A stretch of 33,626 nt of DNA from Myxococcota bacterium (GTDB lineage Bacteria > Myxococcota > XYA12-FULL-58-9). This document shows, in pieces, positions 1 through 8,121 of this stretch. Position 1 is the stretch's first letter, and the number at the start of each line of letters is the position of its first letter. The position numbers and the translations under genes are program-made. Where the stretch lies: assembly GCA_022703175.1 (NCBI GenBank), contig JAKLEG010000008.1, positions 1 to 33,626 of the forward strand, in the 5' to 3' direction. The notes under the pieces are model-generated. The model saw nothing but the letters and a program-made list of their open reading frames with translations, was not told the DNA's origin and ran no database searches.

Positions 1-354
1 GCTTACGCAACACCCACCACAGCCTCCGCACTGCCCATGCTTGGCCCTGCGCGCTCGTAGACGTTGTGCAAGCGCACGAGCTCGACAGCGCGGCAAGCGA
101 CCCCAGAGACCGCAAATCGGTTCACCAGACTGCTGGGATTGGCGTGCCCGCATACGCCCCAGATAAACGCCAACGCAACATCAATGTGACCTTTACGGTT
201 ACACTAGAACCGCCGCAACCACCTGCCGCGCCACCTAACAGCCGAGGATTCTTTGTAACTACTTGAAATATTTATAAATGGCCGCACCTTATTGGCCGGC
301 ATGCTGGTTGCAATGGCCTGAGCCCGACAACCTTTCACTGATGGAGATGAACCG
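1..354. other. Non-coding left edge upstream of copper operon
   Basis: No convincing gene is visible in this stretch. A 66-codon open frame at 66-266 has no ribosome binding site, no recognisable domain and a composition unlike a protein, so I treat it as chance. The second half becomes A/T-rich around 250-280, unlike the rest of the window, which suits a promoter for the operon beginning at 355. I looked for a CueR/CopY-type dyad and found none that is convincing. Confidence 0.5.
252..278 (+). promoter_or_regulatory. Possible promoter of the copper efflux operon
   Basis: A TATAAA hexamer at 273-278 lies in a short A/T-rich island, with a poor -35-like TTTGTA at 252-257 (15-bp spacer). It is about 75 bp upstream of the first gene. 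The -10 is good and the -35 is weak, which would fit an activator-dependent promoter, but no operator was identified. Confidence 0.3.
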
Positions 355-741
355 ATGCGTACGACGATGATTCTCACGGCGTTGTTGTTGGCACAGGCCA
401 CCACGGCTTGCACCGAGGAACCTGCGAGCGCCCTGCCACCCCCAGTGGTGGGCACCGCGGTAGCTTTGGTGGGACAAGGTCCGCGGGTGGAAATAAGTGT
501 CACCTCGGAGGGGTTTGTGCCGGCGCAAATCAAGGCCAAAGCAGGCACACCGCTCACCCTCGTTGTCACCCGCAAAACCGACAAAACCTGCGCCACCGAA
601 ATTGTCATCAAAGAGTTCAACATCAACAAGCCGCTGCCCCTGAACGATACCGTCACCGTGGAGCTCACCCCCACCCAGCCCGGCAGCATCCGCTTCGCCT
701 GCGCCATGGATATGATAGCCGGCGTCATCAACGTCGAGTGA
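355..741 (+). CDS. Cupredoxin-like copper-binding lipoprotein
   Basis: A 128-residue exported protein. An N-terminal signal segment ends in a lipobox-like TTAC (Cys19; Thr at -3 is not ideal), followed by a Pro-rich linker. Residues about 45-128 match the small cupredoxin fold (EfeO/plastocyanin-like): a VTSEGFVP strand, an LTLVVTRKTDKTCATE segment with Cys79, and a C-terminal FACAMDMIAG loop with Cys116, Met118 and Met120. The Cys/Met pairs at these positions are the expected metal ligands of this subfamily. An SD-like GGAG lies just upstream of the ATG. The gene starts an operon with a CusCBA-type pump 7 bp downstream, so a periplasmic copper-binding or metal-delivery role is likely. The exact metal and redox role are inferred. 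Confidence in the fold is good. Confidence 0.78.
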   Translation: MRTTMILTALLLAQATTACTEEPASALPPPVVGTAVALVGQGPRVEISVTSEGFVPAQIKAKAGTPLTLVVTRKTDKTCATEIVIKEFNINKPLPLNDTVTVELTPTQPGSIRFACAMDMIAGVINVE

Positions 742-748
742 TGCGCCC

Positions 749-2221
749 ATGACGCGGCCCACGCAGATCGACGCACGAATCTCTGGGCGCCCCGGACGTG
801 ATAGAGGGCTGGGCCTGCTCGTGCTCATCATATGGCTAGGTGGAGGTGTTGCTTGGGCCACAGAGCCGCAGCTGCGCGACACCAGCACGGCGCTGGATGT
901 CGAGCCGCTCTTGGCCACCTGGGTGGCCGAAGCATTGGCCAGTCGGCCGGAGCTGGCCCAACGACGCGCACTGCTTCAGGCCAGCCACGAACGCGCCGCC
1001 CAAGCCCATGCGCTCCCCGATCCGGTGCTCTCCTTGGGCCTGCAAAATGACGGCTTCCGCAGCCTGCAAATCGGCAAGATGGCCACAAGCTACGTCACGG
1101 TGATGGCCTCGCAAACCTTGCCTTGGTACGGCAAGCGCGACCAACGCCGTGACCTGGTAAGCGTTGAAGCGCGGCTCGCCGAAGCCGACCTGACGCGCGC
1201 CCAGCTCTCCATTCAAGCCGACGTGGAGCGGGGCTACATCGAGCTTCTGCTCGTGCGCGATCAACTGGCCCTCTTAAGTCAACTCGACAGCCTGTGGGCG
1301 CAAGCCACAGCACTCGCGCAGGTTCGCTACGAAGCCGGCGACGGCGCGCAATCGGAGCTCTTGCGCGCGCAGTTAGAGCAAAGTCGGCTGAAGCAACGGC
1401 GCTTGGCGCTGACGGCCGAAGAGCAACGCCGCGTGACGCTCGTCAATCGCCTGCGCGGCCAGCCGCTCGGAACACCCCTCCCCACCCAGCGGTCACTCAG
1501 CCAGCTCCCCGAGCCAACACCTACAGACTTGCCAGCGCTTTGTACCGACGCCGAAGCCCGCAGCCCAGAGTTGCAGAAGGCGCTTCTGGCCGTGGAACAA
1601 TCACAAAACCTGGTGGCCCTGGCTGAGCGCGACTACTACCCGGACATCACGGTTACCGCCGGGGTGATGCCGCGCGGCACCCAGTTCGAGCCCATGTGGC
1701 AGGCAGGCCTCTCGGTGCCGCTGCCCGTCTGGGGCGCAAGCAAACAAGGGCGCGCGGTGGCCGAAAATCAACGTCGCAGCGACGCTGCTCTTGCCACGGT
1801 TACCCAGGTGCGAGAATTGTTGCAGGAGCGGGTCACCGAGCGGCAGCTACTTTTCGAAGCTCTGCGCCAGACCCAAGCGCTGTATCGCGCGGGCCTTTTG
1901 GTTCAATCCGAAGCCACGGTGAAGAGCACCTTAGCGCAGTACCAGGTGGGTCGCATAAGCTTTGCCTCGGTGCTAGAGGCGCTCACCGGCTATGTCGGCG
2001 ACCTGAACGTGTTTTATGAATCGCTGGCTGCCTTATGGCGCCTACAGATCGCGCAACGCGAAGTGAGCCTCGAAGCCAACCCTGGGGCTGCCCCCTTTAG
2101 CATGGGCTCAGGCAGCGTCCCGGGTGCCAACGCCATAGGCACGAGCAGCAGGCCCGCAGACACTGGCTCCGCAAGCCCTGGCACGCCAGCAAGCAGTGCA
2201 GCCGCCATGCCCACGATGTAA
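749..2221 (+). CDS. CusC/CzcC-type outer membrane efflux channel
   Basis: A 490-residue TolC-family outer membrane factor, the exit duct of a tripartite heavy-metal exporter. Residues 1 to about 38 form a signal peptide: an Arg-rich start, a hydrophobic core LGLLVLIIWLGGGV, then an AWA cleavage site. The mature part shows the two typical OEP repeats: ASRPELAQRRALLQA...HALPDPVLSLGLQN in the first half and AEARSPELQKALLAVEQ...YYPDITVTAG in the second, with long Ala/Gln/Arg-rich helices and SVPLPVWG between them. Length is normal for CusC/CzcC. The C-terminal 45 residues are a low-complexity Gly/Ser/Ala/Pro tail. It lies 7 bp after the cupredoxin gene and ends 16 bp before the adaptor gene, so it belongs to the same operon. 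The SD before the ATG is poor, so coupling to the upstream gene is likely. Confidence 0.9.
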   Translation: MTRPTQIDARISGRPGRDRGLGLLVLIIWLGGGVAWATEPQLRDTSTALDVEPLLATWVAEALASRPELAQRRALLQASHERAAQAHALPDPVLSLGLQNDGFRSLQIGKMATSYVTVMASQTLPWYGKRDQRRDLVSVEARLAEADLTRAQLSIQADVERGYIELLLVRDQLALLSQLDSLWAQATALAQVRYEAGDGAQSELLRAQLEQSRLKQRRLALTAEEQRRVTLVNRLRGQPLGTPLPTQRSLSQLPEPTPTDLPALCTDAEARSPELQKALLAVEQSQNLVALAERDYYPDITVTAGVMPRGTQFEPMWQAGLSVPLPVWGASKQGRAVAENQRRSDAALATVTQVRELLQERVTERQLLFEALRQTQALYRAGLLVQSEATVKSTLAQYQVGRISFASVLEALTGYVGDLNVFYESLAALWRLQIAQREVSLEANPGAAPFSMGSGSVPGANAIGTSSRPADTGSASPGTPASSAAAMPTM

Positions 2222-2237
2222 CGCGAGGAGTTGGCAA

Positions 2238-3554
2238 ATGCCGAGCGAGCAAACAGACCCGAGACCTGCCACCACGACGACCGGCCTAGGGGTGCGCACC
2301 GTCGGCCTGTTGCTCCTGGGAGCATGGCTTGGCGGTGCTGGCGTGTGGGCGCTGATGCGTCACCCAAGCGGCGACAGCGCGGGCGGGCCCGTGACCGCGG
2401 CCAAGCGGCTGTACCAGTGTCCGATGCATCCCACGATCACCGCTGACCACCCGAGCGACTGCCCGATCTGCGGTATGAAGCTGGTGGAAGTAAAAATTGC
2501 GGACGCAGGCGCTGATGCTTCGCCCGCCGCGGCCGACCCCGTGCAGGGACTCGCCACCGTCACCATCGATCCGGCGCGCCAACAGCTCATCGGCCTACGC
2601 ACCGCCACCGTCACCCAAGGCCCCATCGACGTGGGCATCAACACCGTGGGGCGGGTGCAAATCGATCCGACGCGGGTGCGCAAGACCAACCTGAAGGTGG
2701 AAGGCTACGTGGAACAACTGTACGTGGACTTCGTGGGCCGCCCGGTGCGCCGCGGCGAGCCGCTCTTTTCCATTTACAGCCCTTCGCTTGTGGCCGCCGA
2801 AAACGAATACCTCTTGGCCCTGCAAACCCAAGAGGCGCTCAGACCCAGTGCGTCGCTTGGCAGCAGCGGTGACACGCTGGTGAAAGCCGCACGCCGCAAA
2901 CTCGAACTTTGGGATGTGCCGGCGAGCGAAATTGTCCGCCTGGAAACAGAACGTACCGCCGCCAAGCTGCTCACCTTAAACTCGCCGATTGCTGGGGTGG
3001 TCACCGCTAAAACCATCGTCGCCGGAGCACGCGTGAACCCCGGCGATATGCCTTACGAAATCACCGACCTGAGCGTCGTATGGGTGGTGGCCGATGCCTA
3101 TGAGAGCGACCTTTCACGGGTGCAGGTGGGCATGTCGGCCAGCTTCACGACGCAGGCGTATCCGGCCGAGACGTTTGCCGGTCGGGTGGCCTTCATCGAG
3201 CCGCTTCTCGATCCGACAACCCGCACCGCCAAGGTGCAGCTGCACGTCCCAAACCCTGCGGCCAAACTCAAACCGGAGATGTTCGGGAGCGTCACCTTTA
3301 CAACCACAAGCCACAACGGGTTGCGCGTCCCCGCCGATGCCGTGGTGCGCTCAGGCAACCATGACGTGGTGTTTTTGGCGTTGGCCGCTGGTAAGTTTGC
3401 GCCCCGCGCGGTGCAGCTGGGCGCCAAGAGTGGCGAGTTTTGGGAGGTGTTGGCAGGGCTTACGGTGGGCCAAGCAGTGGTGATGCGCGCCAACTTCTTG
3501 GTGGATTCTGAGTCGCAACTACGCGCCTCGTTGGCCGCGTTGGGCGGGCCATAA
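2238..3554 (+). CDS. CusB-type periplasmic adaptor with N-terminal metal-binding domain
   Basis: A 438-residue membrane fusion protein linking the RND pump to the outer membrane channel. I chose the ATG at 2238 because GAGGAG sits at 2225-2230; an in-frame ATG at 2196 lies inside the upstream gene and lacks an SD. One N-terminal membrane anchor (VGLLLLGAWLGGAGVWAL) is followed at about residues 59-85 by a heavy-metal-binding domain: YQCPMHP, then CPICGMKL, with two Cys-Pro pairs and Met residues that could capture Cu/Ag. The barrel-sandwich hybrid then begins with VGRVQIDPTRVRKTNLKVEGYVE, followed by a helical hairpin and beta-barrel domains ending LTVGQAVVMRANFLVDSES. This is the usual CusB/CzcB order. 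The gene ends 1 bp before the pump gene. Confidence 0.92.
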   Translation: MPSEQTDPRPATTTTGLGVRTVGLLLLGAWLGGAGVWALMRHPSGDSAGGPVTAAKRLYQCPMHPTITADHPSDCPICGMKLVEVKIADAGADASPAAADPVQGLATVTIDPARQQLIGLRTATVTQGPIDVGINTVGRVQIDPTRVRKTNLKVEGYVEQLYVDFVGRPVRRGEPLFSIYSPSLVAAENEYLLALQTQEALRPSASLGSSGDTLVKAARRKLELWDVPASEIVRLETERTAAKLLTLNSPIAGVVTAKTIVAGARVNPGDMPYEITDLSVVWVVADAYESDLSRVQVGMSASFTTQAYPAETFAGRVAFIEPLLDPTTRTAKVQLHVPNPAAKLKPEMFGSVTFTTTSHNGLRVPADAVVRSGNHDVVFLALAAGKFAPRAVQLGAKSGEFWEVLAGLTVGQAVVMRANFLVDSESQLRASLAALGGP

Positions 3555-3555
3555 C

Positions 3556-6500
3556 GTGCTGACGCGCATCATCCGCTTCTCCGCGGAGAACAACTTCCTC
3601 GTGATCGGCGGCACGCTTTTGGTGCTGGTGCTGGCGTTTTGGAGCATGCGCAACATTCCGCTCGATGCGCTGCCCGATCTCTCTGACACCCAAGTGATCG
3701 TTTACTCACGCTGGGACCGCAGCCCCGACTTGTTGGAGGACCAGGTCACCTACCCAATTATCACGGCGCTCTTGGGCGCCCCCAAAGTCAAAGCGATACG
3801 CGGCTACTCCGATTTTGGTTTCAGCTATGTCTACGTGATTTTCGAAGATGGCACGGACATTTACTGGGCACGCTCGCGAGTGCTCGAATACCTCTCCAAG
3901 ATCACGGCGCAACTGCCGGCCGGGGTGCGCACCGAGCTTGGCCCGGATGCCACCAGTGTCGGTTGGGTCTTTCAATATGCGCTGGTGGATCGCTCGGGTA
4001 CGCACACGAGCGACGAGTTGCGCAGCTACCAAGATTGGTTCTTGCGCTACGCGCTGCAAAGCGTGCCGGGCGTGGCCGAAGTGGCTACCGTCGGCGGCCA
4101 GGTGCGGCAGTACCAAATCACTGTCGATCCGGTGCGACTCGCCGCCTACAACGTGCCGCTCGCAGCGGTGATCGCCGCTGTCCGGAGCGGCAACAGCGAC
4201 GTGGGCGGCCGCTTGGTGGAGCTCGCGGGACGTGAGTACATGGTGCGCGGACGCGGCTACGTCACCTCGCTCGCCGATCTGGAAAAACTGGTGCTCAAGA
4301 CCGCAAGCGGTACGCCGGTGACCCTCAAAGATATAGGCAGCGTCACGCTTGGGCCCGAGATGCGGCGCGGCATCGCCGACTACAATGGCGAAGGCGAGGT
4401 GGTGGGCGGCATCGTGGTGATGCGCCAGGGCGAAAACGCCCTGAACGTGATCGAGCGGGTCAAGACCAAGCTCGCTGAACTTGCGCCCTCGCTACCGGCC
4501 GGTATCGAGGTGACCACCACCTACGACCGCGCCGACCTGATTGAGCGCGCCATCCACACCGTCACGAGCAAACTCGTCGAAGAGATTGTCATCGTCTCGC
4601 TCATCATACTGCTGTTCTTGTGGCACATCCCGTCGGCCACCGTGCCCATCGTCACGATACCTATCAGCGTCGCGCTGGCCTTCATCCCAATGTACGCCAT
4701 GGGATTGAACGCCAACTTGATGTCGCTTGCCGGCATCGCCATCTCCGTGGGCGTCTTGGTGGACGGCGCCATCGTCGAGGTGGAGAACGCCTATAACAAG
4801 ATCCACCTGTGGCAAGTCGGCGGGAAGCAGGGAGATTTTCACAACGTCCGGCTGCAGGCACTGCTCGAAGTCGGGCCGTCGGTGTTCTTCTCGCTGTTGG
4901 TCATCGCGGTGGCGTTCATGCCGGTGTTTACGCTGGTCGACCAAGAAGGCCGACTCTTCAAGCCGCTGGCCTATTCAAAAAACTTGTCCATGGCCATTGC
5001 CGCGCTCCTCGCCATCACGCTCGATCCGGCCATGCGCATGCTGTTTGCCCGCATCGAGCCGTTTCGCTTCAAGCCGCGCCCGCTCGCGTGGCTCGCCACC
5101 ACGTTGTTCGTGGGCCGCTATCACGCCGAAGATAAACACCCGGTGAGTCGCCTGTTGCATAGGCTTTACGAAGGCCCCTGCCGCTTGGCGGTGCGCCATG
5201 CCAAAACCACGCTGTTCGCAAGCGCGCTGCTCGTAACAGCCACGGTGCCGCTCTACTTCAAATTGGGAAGCGAGTTCATGCCGCCGTTACGCGAAGGCTC
5301 GTTGCTGTACATGCCGTCGGCGGTACAGCCGGGCATGTCGGTGGCCGAGGCGCAAAAGGCGCTGCAGGTGCAAGACAAGCTGCTCATGAGCTTTCCTGAG
5401 GTGGCGCGGGTCTTTGGCAAAGCTGGGCGAGCCGACACCCCCACCGATCCGGCGCCGTTCTCGATGATGGAGACGACCATCTTGCTCAGACCCGAGAGCG
5501 CCTGGCGCGAAAAGCCGCGCTGGTACTCCCCCTGGGCGCCCAAGTGGCTTAAGGGCTTGTTGCAACCCTTCTGGCCTGACCGCATCAGCGAAGATGAACT
5601 GATCGCTAGGATGGATACGGCGCTGCAACTGCCGGGCATCAGCAACGCCTGGACGATGCCGATCAAGGGCCGGCTGGACATGCTCACCACCGGCATTCGC
5701 ACCCCGGTGGGCATCAAGCTCTCCGGCGCCGACTTGAACGTGATTCAAAGGTTGGCCTTGCAGATCGAGTCGGTGGTGCAAACTGTGCCGGGCACACGCA
5801 GCGTCTATGCCGAGCGCGTGGCGGCCGGCTACTTCATCGACTTTGTGCTCAACCGCGACCAATTGGCCCGCTACGGCCTGTCGGTGGACGACGCCAACAT
5901 GATGGTGATGACCGCGGTGGGAGGTGACAACCAAACCATCACGGTGGAAGGTCGTGAGCGCTACGGCGTGAACGTGCGTTATGCGCGCGCCTATCGCGAC
6001 GATTTAGAGGCGCTCGGACGCGTGCTGCTGCCGCTGCCGAACGGCCGCGGCCAGATCCCCATGAATGAAATCGCCGAGCTCAAGCTCGTAGAAGGGCCGG
6101 CCATGATTCGGGACGAAAACGGCCTGTTGTCCGGCTACGTCTACGTGGACTTCGATACCGCGCACGTGGACATCGGCCGCTACGTCGACCACGCCAAAGC
6201 CGCGGTGGCCGCGGCGGTCAGCCTGCCGCCTAGTTACGCCATCGCCTGGAGCGGCCAGTACGAAAACATGATGCGCGTCAAAGAACGGCTAAAGCTAATT
6301 CTGCCGCTCACCTTGGTGTTGATTTTCGTGCTGCTCTACCTGAACACCAAATCCACCTTCAAAGCCTTGGTGGTGCTGCTGGCGGTGCCGTTCTCGGCGG
6401 TGGGTGCCATTTGGCTCGTGTACCTGCTTGGCTACAACGTCTCCATCGCCGTGTGGGTGGGCATGATCGCCTTGATGGGCCTGGATGCCGAAACCGGCGT

Positions 6501-6852
6501 GTTTATGCTGCTGTTCTTGGACCTGTCCTACGCCGAGGCCAAAGCTCAAGGGAGGCTCAACACCCACGGTGATTTGGTGGAGGCGATTATTCATGGCGCG
6601 GTGAAGCGCGTGCGCCCCAAAGCCATGACCGTGACGGCGGCGTTCATGGGGTTATTGCCAATCATGTGGTCCACCGGCACCGGCGCCGACCTGATGAAGC
6701 GCGTCGCGGCACCCATGGTGGGCGGGCTTGTGACCTCGTTCGTGCTGGAATTGCTAGTGTATCCGGCGATCTACTTTTTGTGGAAGCAGCGTGAGCTGAC
6801 GTCCGCTCCGCCTTGCGTCGCTGGCGATTGCGTGCCTGACCATTCCAGATGA
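3556..6852 (+). CDS. cusA: CusA-type copper/silver RND efflux pump
   Basis: A 1098-residue inner-membrane proton-driven pump of the heavy-metal RND family; the start is GTG. It has the full duplicated architecture: TM1 near residue 15, a large periplasmic domain, TM2-6 (VSLIILLFLW, GIAISVGVLVDGAIVEVENA), then TM7, a second periplasmic domain and TM8-12. The methionines that carry Cu(I)/Ag(I) in E. coli CusA have counterparts here: Met586 in LLYMPSA, Met637/638 in PAPFSMMETT and Met709 in RLDMLTTG. This favours Cu/Ag over Zn/Co/Cd. The proton-relay acidic residue is Asp403 in TM4; a Glu in GLDAETGVF and a Lys in RVRPKAMT match the relay partners. The length is slightly above the usual 1040-1050. 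It forms one operon with the three genes before it. Confidence 0.94.
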   Translation: MLTRIIRFSAENNFLVIGGTLLVLVLAFWSMRNIPLDALPDLSDTQVIVYSRWDRSPDLLEDQVTYPIITALLGAPKVKAIRGYSDFGFSYVYVIFEDGTDIYWARSRVLEYLSKITAQLPAGVRTELGPDATSVGWVFQYALVDRSGTHTSDELRSYQDWFLRYALQSVPGVAEVATVGGQVRQYQITVDPVRLAAYNVPLAAVIAAVRSGNSDVGGRLVELAGREYMVRGRGYVTSLADLEKLVLKTASGTPVTLKDIGSVTLGPEMRRGIADYNGEGEVVGGIVVMRQGENALNVIERVKTKLAELAPSLPAGIEVTTTYDRADLIERAIHTVTSKLVEEIVIVSLIILLFLWHIPSATVPIVTIPISVALAFIPMYAMGLNANLMSLAGIAISVGVLVDGAIVEVENAYNKIHLWQVGGKQGDFHNVRLQALLEVGPSVFFSLLVIAVAFMPVFTLVDQEGRLFKPLAYSKNLSMAIAALLAITLDPAMRMLFARIEPFRFKPRPLAWLATTLFVGRYHAEDKHPVSRLLHRLYEGPCRLAVRHAKTTLFASALLVTATVPLYFKLGSEFMPPLREGSLLYMPSAVQPGMSVAEAQKALQVQDKLLMSFPEVARVFGKAGRADTPTDPAPFSMMETTILLRPESAWREKPRWYSPWAPKWLKGLLQPFWPDRISEDELIARMDTALQLPGISNAWTMPIKGRLDMLTTGIRTPVGIKLSGADLNVIQRLALQIESVVQTVPGTRSVYAERVAAGYFIDFVLNRDQLARYGLSVDDANMMVMTAVGGDNQTITVEGRERYGVNVRYARAYRDDLEALGRVLLPLPNGRGQIPMNEIAELKLVEGPAMIRDENGLLSGYVYVDFDTAHVDIGRYVDHAKAAVAAAVSLPPSYAIAWSGQYENMMRVKERLKLILPLTLVLIFVLLYLNTKSTFKALVVLLAVPFSAVGAIWLVYLLGYNVSIAVWVGMIALMGLDAETGVFMLLFLDLSYAEAKAQGRLNTHGDLVEAIIHGAVKRVRPKAMTVTAAFMGLLPIMWSTGTGADLMKRVAAPMVGGLVTSFVLELLVYPAIYFLWKQRELTSAPPCVAGDCVPDHSR

Positions 6853-6923
6853 TTATCTTGCCGCACAAGTAGATTCGCAGGGGGAGGGAAGCCCCGGCGA
6901 GCCCGCACCCGAGGAGTGAGCCG

Positions 6924-8036
6924 ATGGCTGTGATGGTCACGCGTGAAGCGCAAGCGATGAACGCCGTGCATGTGGAATTGACCTCGCGCTGTAACTTGCG
7001 CTGCGTGTACTGCCGCTTATGCCAACCCAACTATCTGGCCAGCGACATGCCCGCCGAAGTCATCGACGAGGTGGTGGCGTTCCTGCTGGCTCAACGCCCG
7101 CGCCTGGTGTCGATGAACGGCCACGGTGAGACGACGCTGCTCGAAGGCTGGCATCGCCACTGCACGCCGCTGATTGCTGCCGGATTGCCGCTGCACATCA
7201 TCACCAACCTGGCCCGAAACCTCACGCCCGAGGATGTAGACACGCTGGCGCGCTTTCACAGCCTGCAGGTCAGCCTCGACACCGCCGATGCCGAGCTGTT
7301 GAAGGAGACCCGGCGCAAGGCCGATCTGCGCACCATTCTCTACAACATCCTGCAGATCCGCGCCGCCGCGATCCGCAACGTGATCGCAGGCGTGCAACGC
7401 AAGCTGCCCACCTACTCGTTTAGCGTGGTGGTACACGACAAGAACATCTTCCACCTGGAAGAGCTCATCTGCCTGGGCCAAGCCGTTGGTGTGCGAAACT
7501 ACATCTTCTGCAACATGACCAAGTACCCAGACGTAGAGGGTGCCGTAAACGTGCAACCCTTGGCCCAACTCCCCGAGGCCGACATCCCCAAAGCGCTGCA
7601 CGCCTTGGGGCGCGTCGCCGAGTTGGCGGAGCAATTCAAACTGTCCATCAACATCGTGCCCGGGCTCGTGGAGTCGCTCAAAGAACGCCTCAGTTCAGGG
7701 AAAAACGTCGGCACCCAAAATGGCCCTGGCATGCGCTTTACCCAAGAGGTGCCACCCGGCTTCACCCGCGACTGCACCGATCCATGGCGCTTCATGATGT
7801 TCAAAGCCAGCGGCGAGGTGGTCCCCTGCTGCTGGTACCCGAGCGCCGTCGGCAAAATCACCGGCCGTGGCAGCCTCACCGAAATCCACAACAACGACGC
7901 CCTGCGCGCCCTGCGGGCTCAACTGGGCAGCGGCGACCTGGCCGCCTGCTGCCGCATCTGCCCCGCCCGCGGACTCATCTCGGTGACCGAATTCCAAAAC
8001 AAATACCCGGAGTTGTTTGTGGTACAGAGCGGCTAG
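6924..8036 (+). CDS. Radical SAM protein with SPASM-type C-terminus
   Basis: A 370-residue radical SAM enzyme. The 4Fe-4S motif CNLRCVYC (Cys23, Cys27, Cys30) lies in the usual place after the first strand (VHVELTSR), followed by a glycine-containing MNGHGETTLL segment that fits the SAM-binding region. The C-terminal third carries more cysteines: RDCTDPWR, VVPCCW and LAACCRICPARG. With the 'F-x-A-SGEVVPCC' strand this is the SPASM pattern that holds auxiliary clusters. SPASM enzymes mature peptides or modify protein side chains; no precursor peptide is visible nearby, so the substrate is unknown. GAGGAG at 6911-6916 supports the ATG at 6924. It follows cusA by 71 bp on the same strand, so cotranscription with the efflux operon is possible. 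Family call strong, function unknown. Confidence 0.88.
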   Translation: MAVMVTREAQAMNAVHVELTSRCNLRCVYCRLCQPNYLASDMPAEVIDEVVAFLLAQRPRLVSMNGHGETTLLEGWHRHCTPLIAAGLPLHIITNLARNLTPEDVDTLARFHSLQVSLDTADAELLKETRRKADLRTILYNILQIRAAAIRNVIAGVQRKLPTYSFSVVVHDKNIFHLEELICLGQAVGVRNYIFCNMTKYPDVEGAVNVQPLAQLPEADIPKALHALGRVAELAEQFKLSINIVPGLVESLKERLSSGKNVGTQNGPGMRFTQEVPPGFTRDCTDPWRFMMFKASGEVVPCCWYPSAVGKITGRGSLTEIHNNDALRALRAQLGSGDLAACCRICPARGLISVTEFQNKYPELFVVQSG

Positions 8037-8046
8037 CGCCGCTGCG

Positions 8047-8074
8047 TTGCCTTTCGCCAGGGCTCACGTATGAT
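8047..8074 (+). promoter_or_regulatory. Sigma70-like promoter for the 8122 gene
   Basis: TTGCCT at 8047-8052 and TATGAT at 8069-8074 are separated by 16 bp and lie in the only gap between the radical SAM gene and the next gene. The predicted transcript start is near 8081, about 40 bp before the ATG. Both hexamers match the consensus at four or more positions. Confidence 0.45.
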
Positions 8075-8121
8075 GCTCGCACCTGGCCGAAGGCTGATTG
8101 GCCGGGTGGTAGGACCCTAGA

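Noticed and set aside
150-210. CueR or MerR-type operator before the copper operon
   Set aside because: TGACCTTTACGGTTACACT has a passing resemblance, but the two halves are not a dyad and the -10/-35 spacing is not the usual 19 bp.
66-266. Open frame of 66 codons at the left edge
   Set aside because: No SD, no domain, poor codon pattern; best read as chance.
204-918. Minus-strand frames opposite the cupredoxin and channel genes
   Set aside because: They are antisense shadows of well-supported genes in a GC-rich sequence and have no recognisable features.
2196-2237. Earlier ATG for the CusB-type adaptor
   Set aside because: It lies inside the preceding gene without an SD, whereas the ATG at 2238 has GAGGAG at the right distance and starts the protein just before its membrane anchor.
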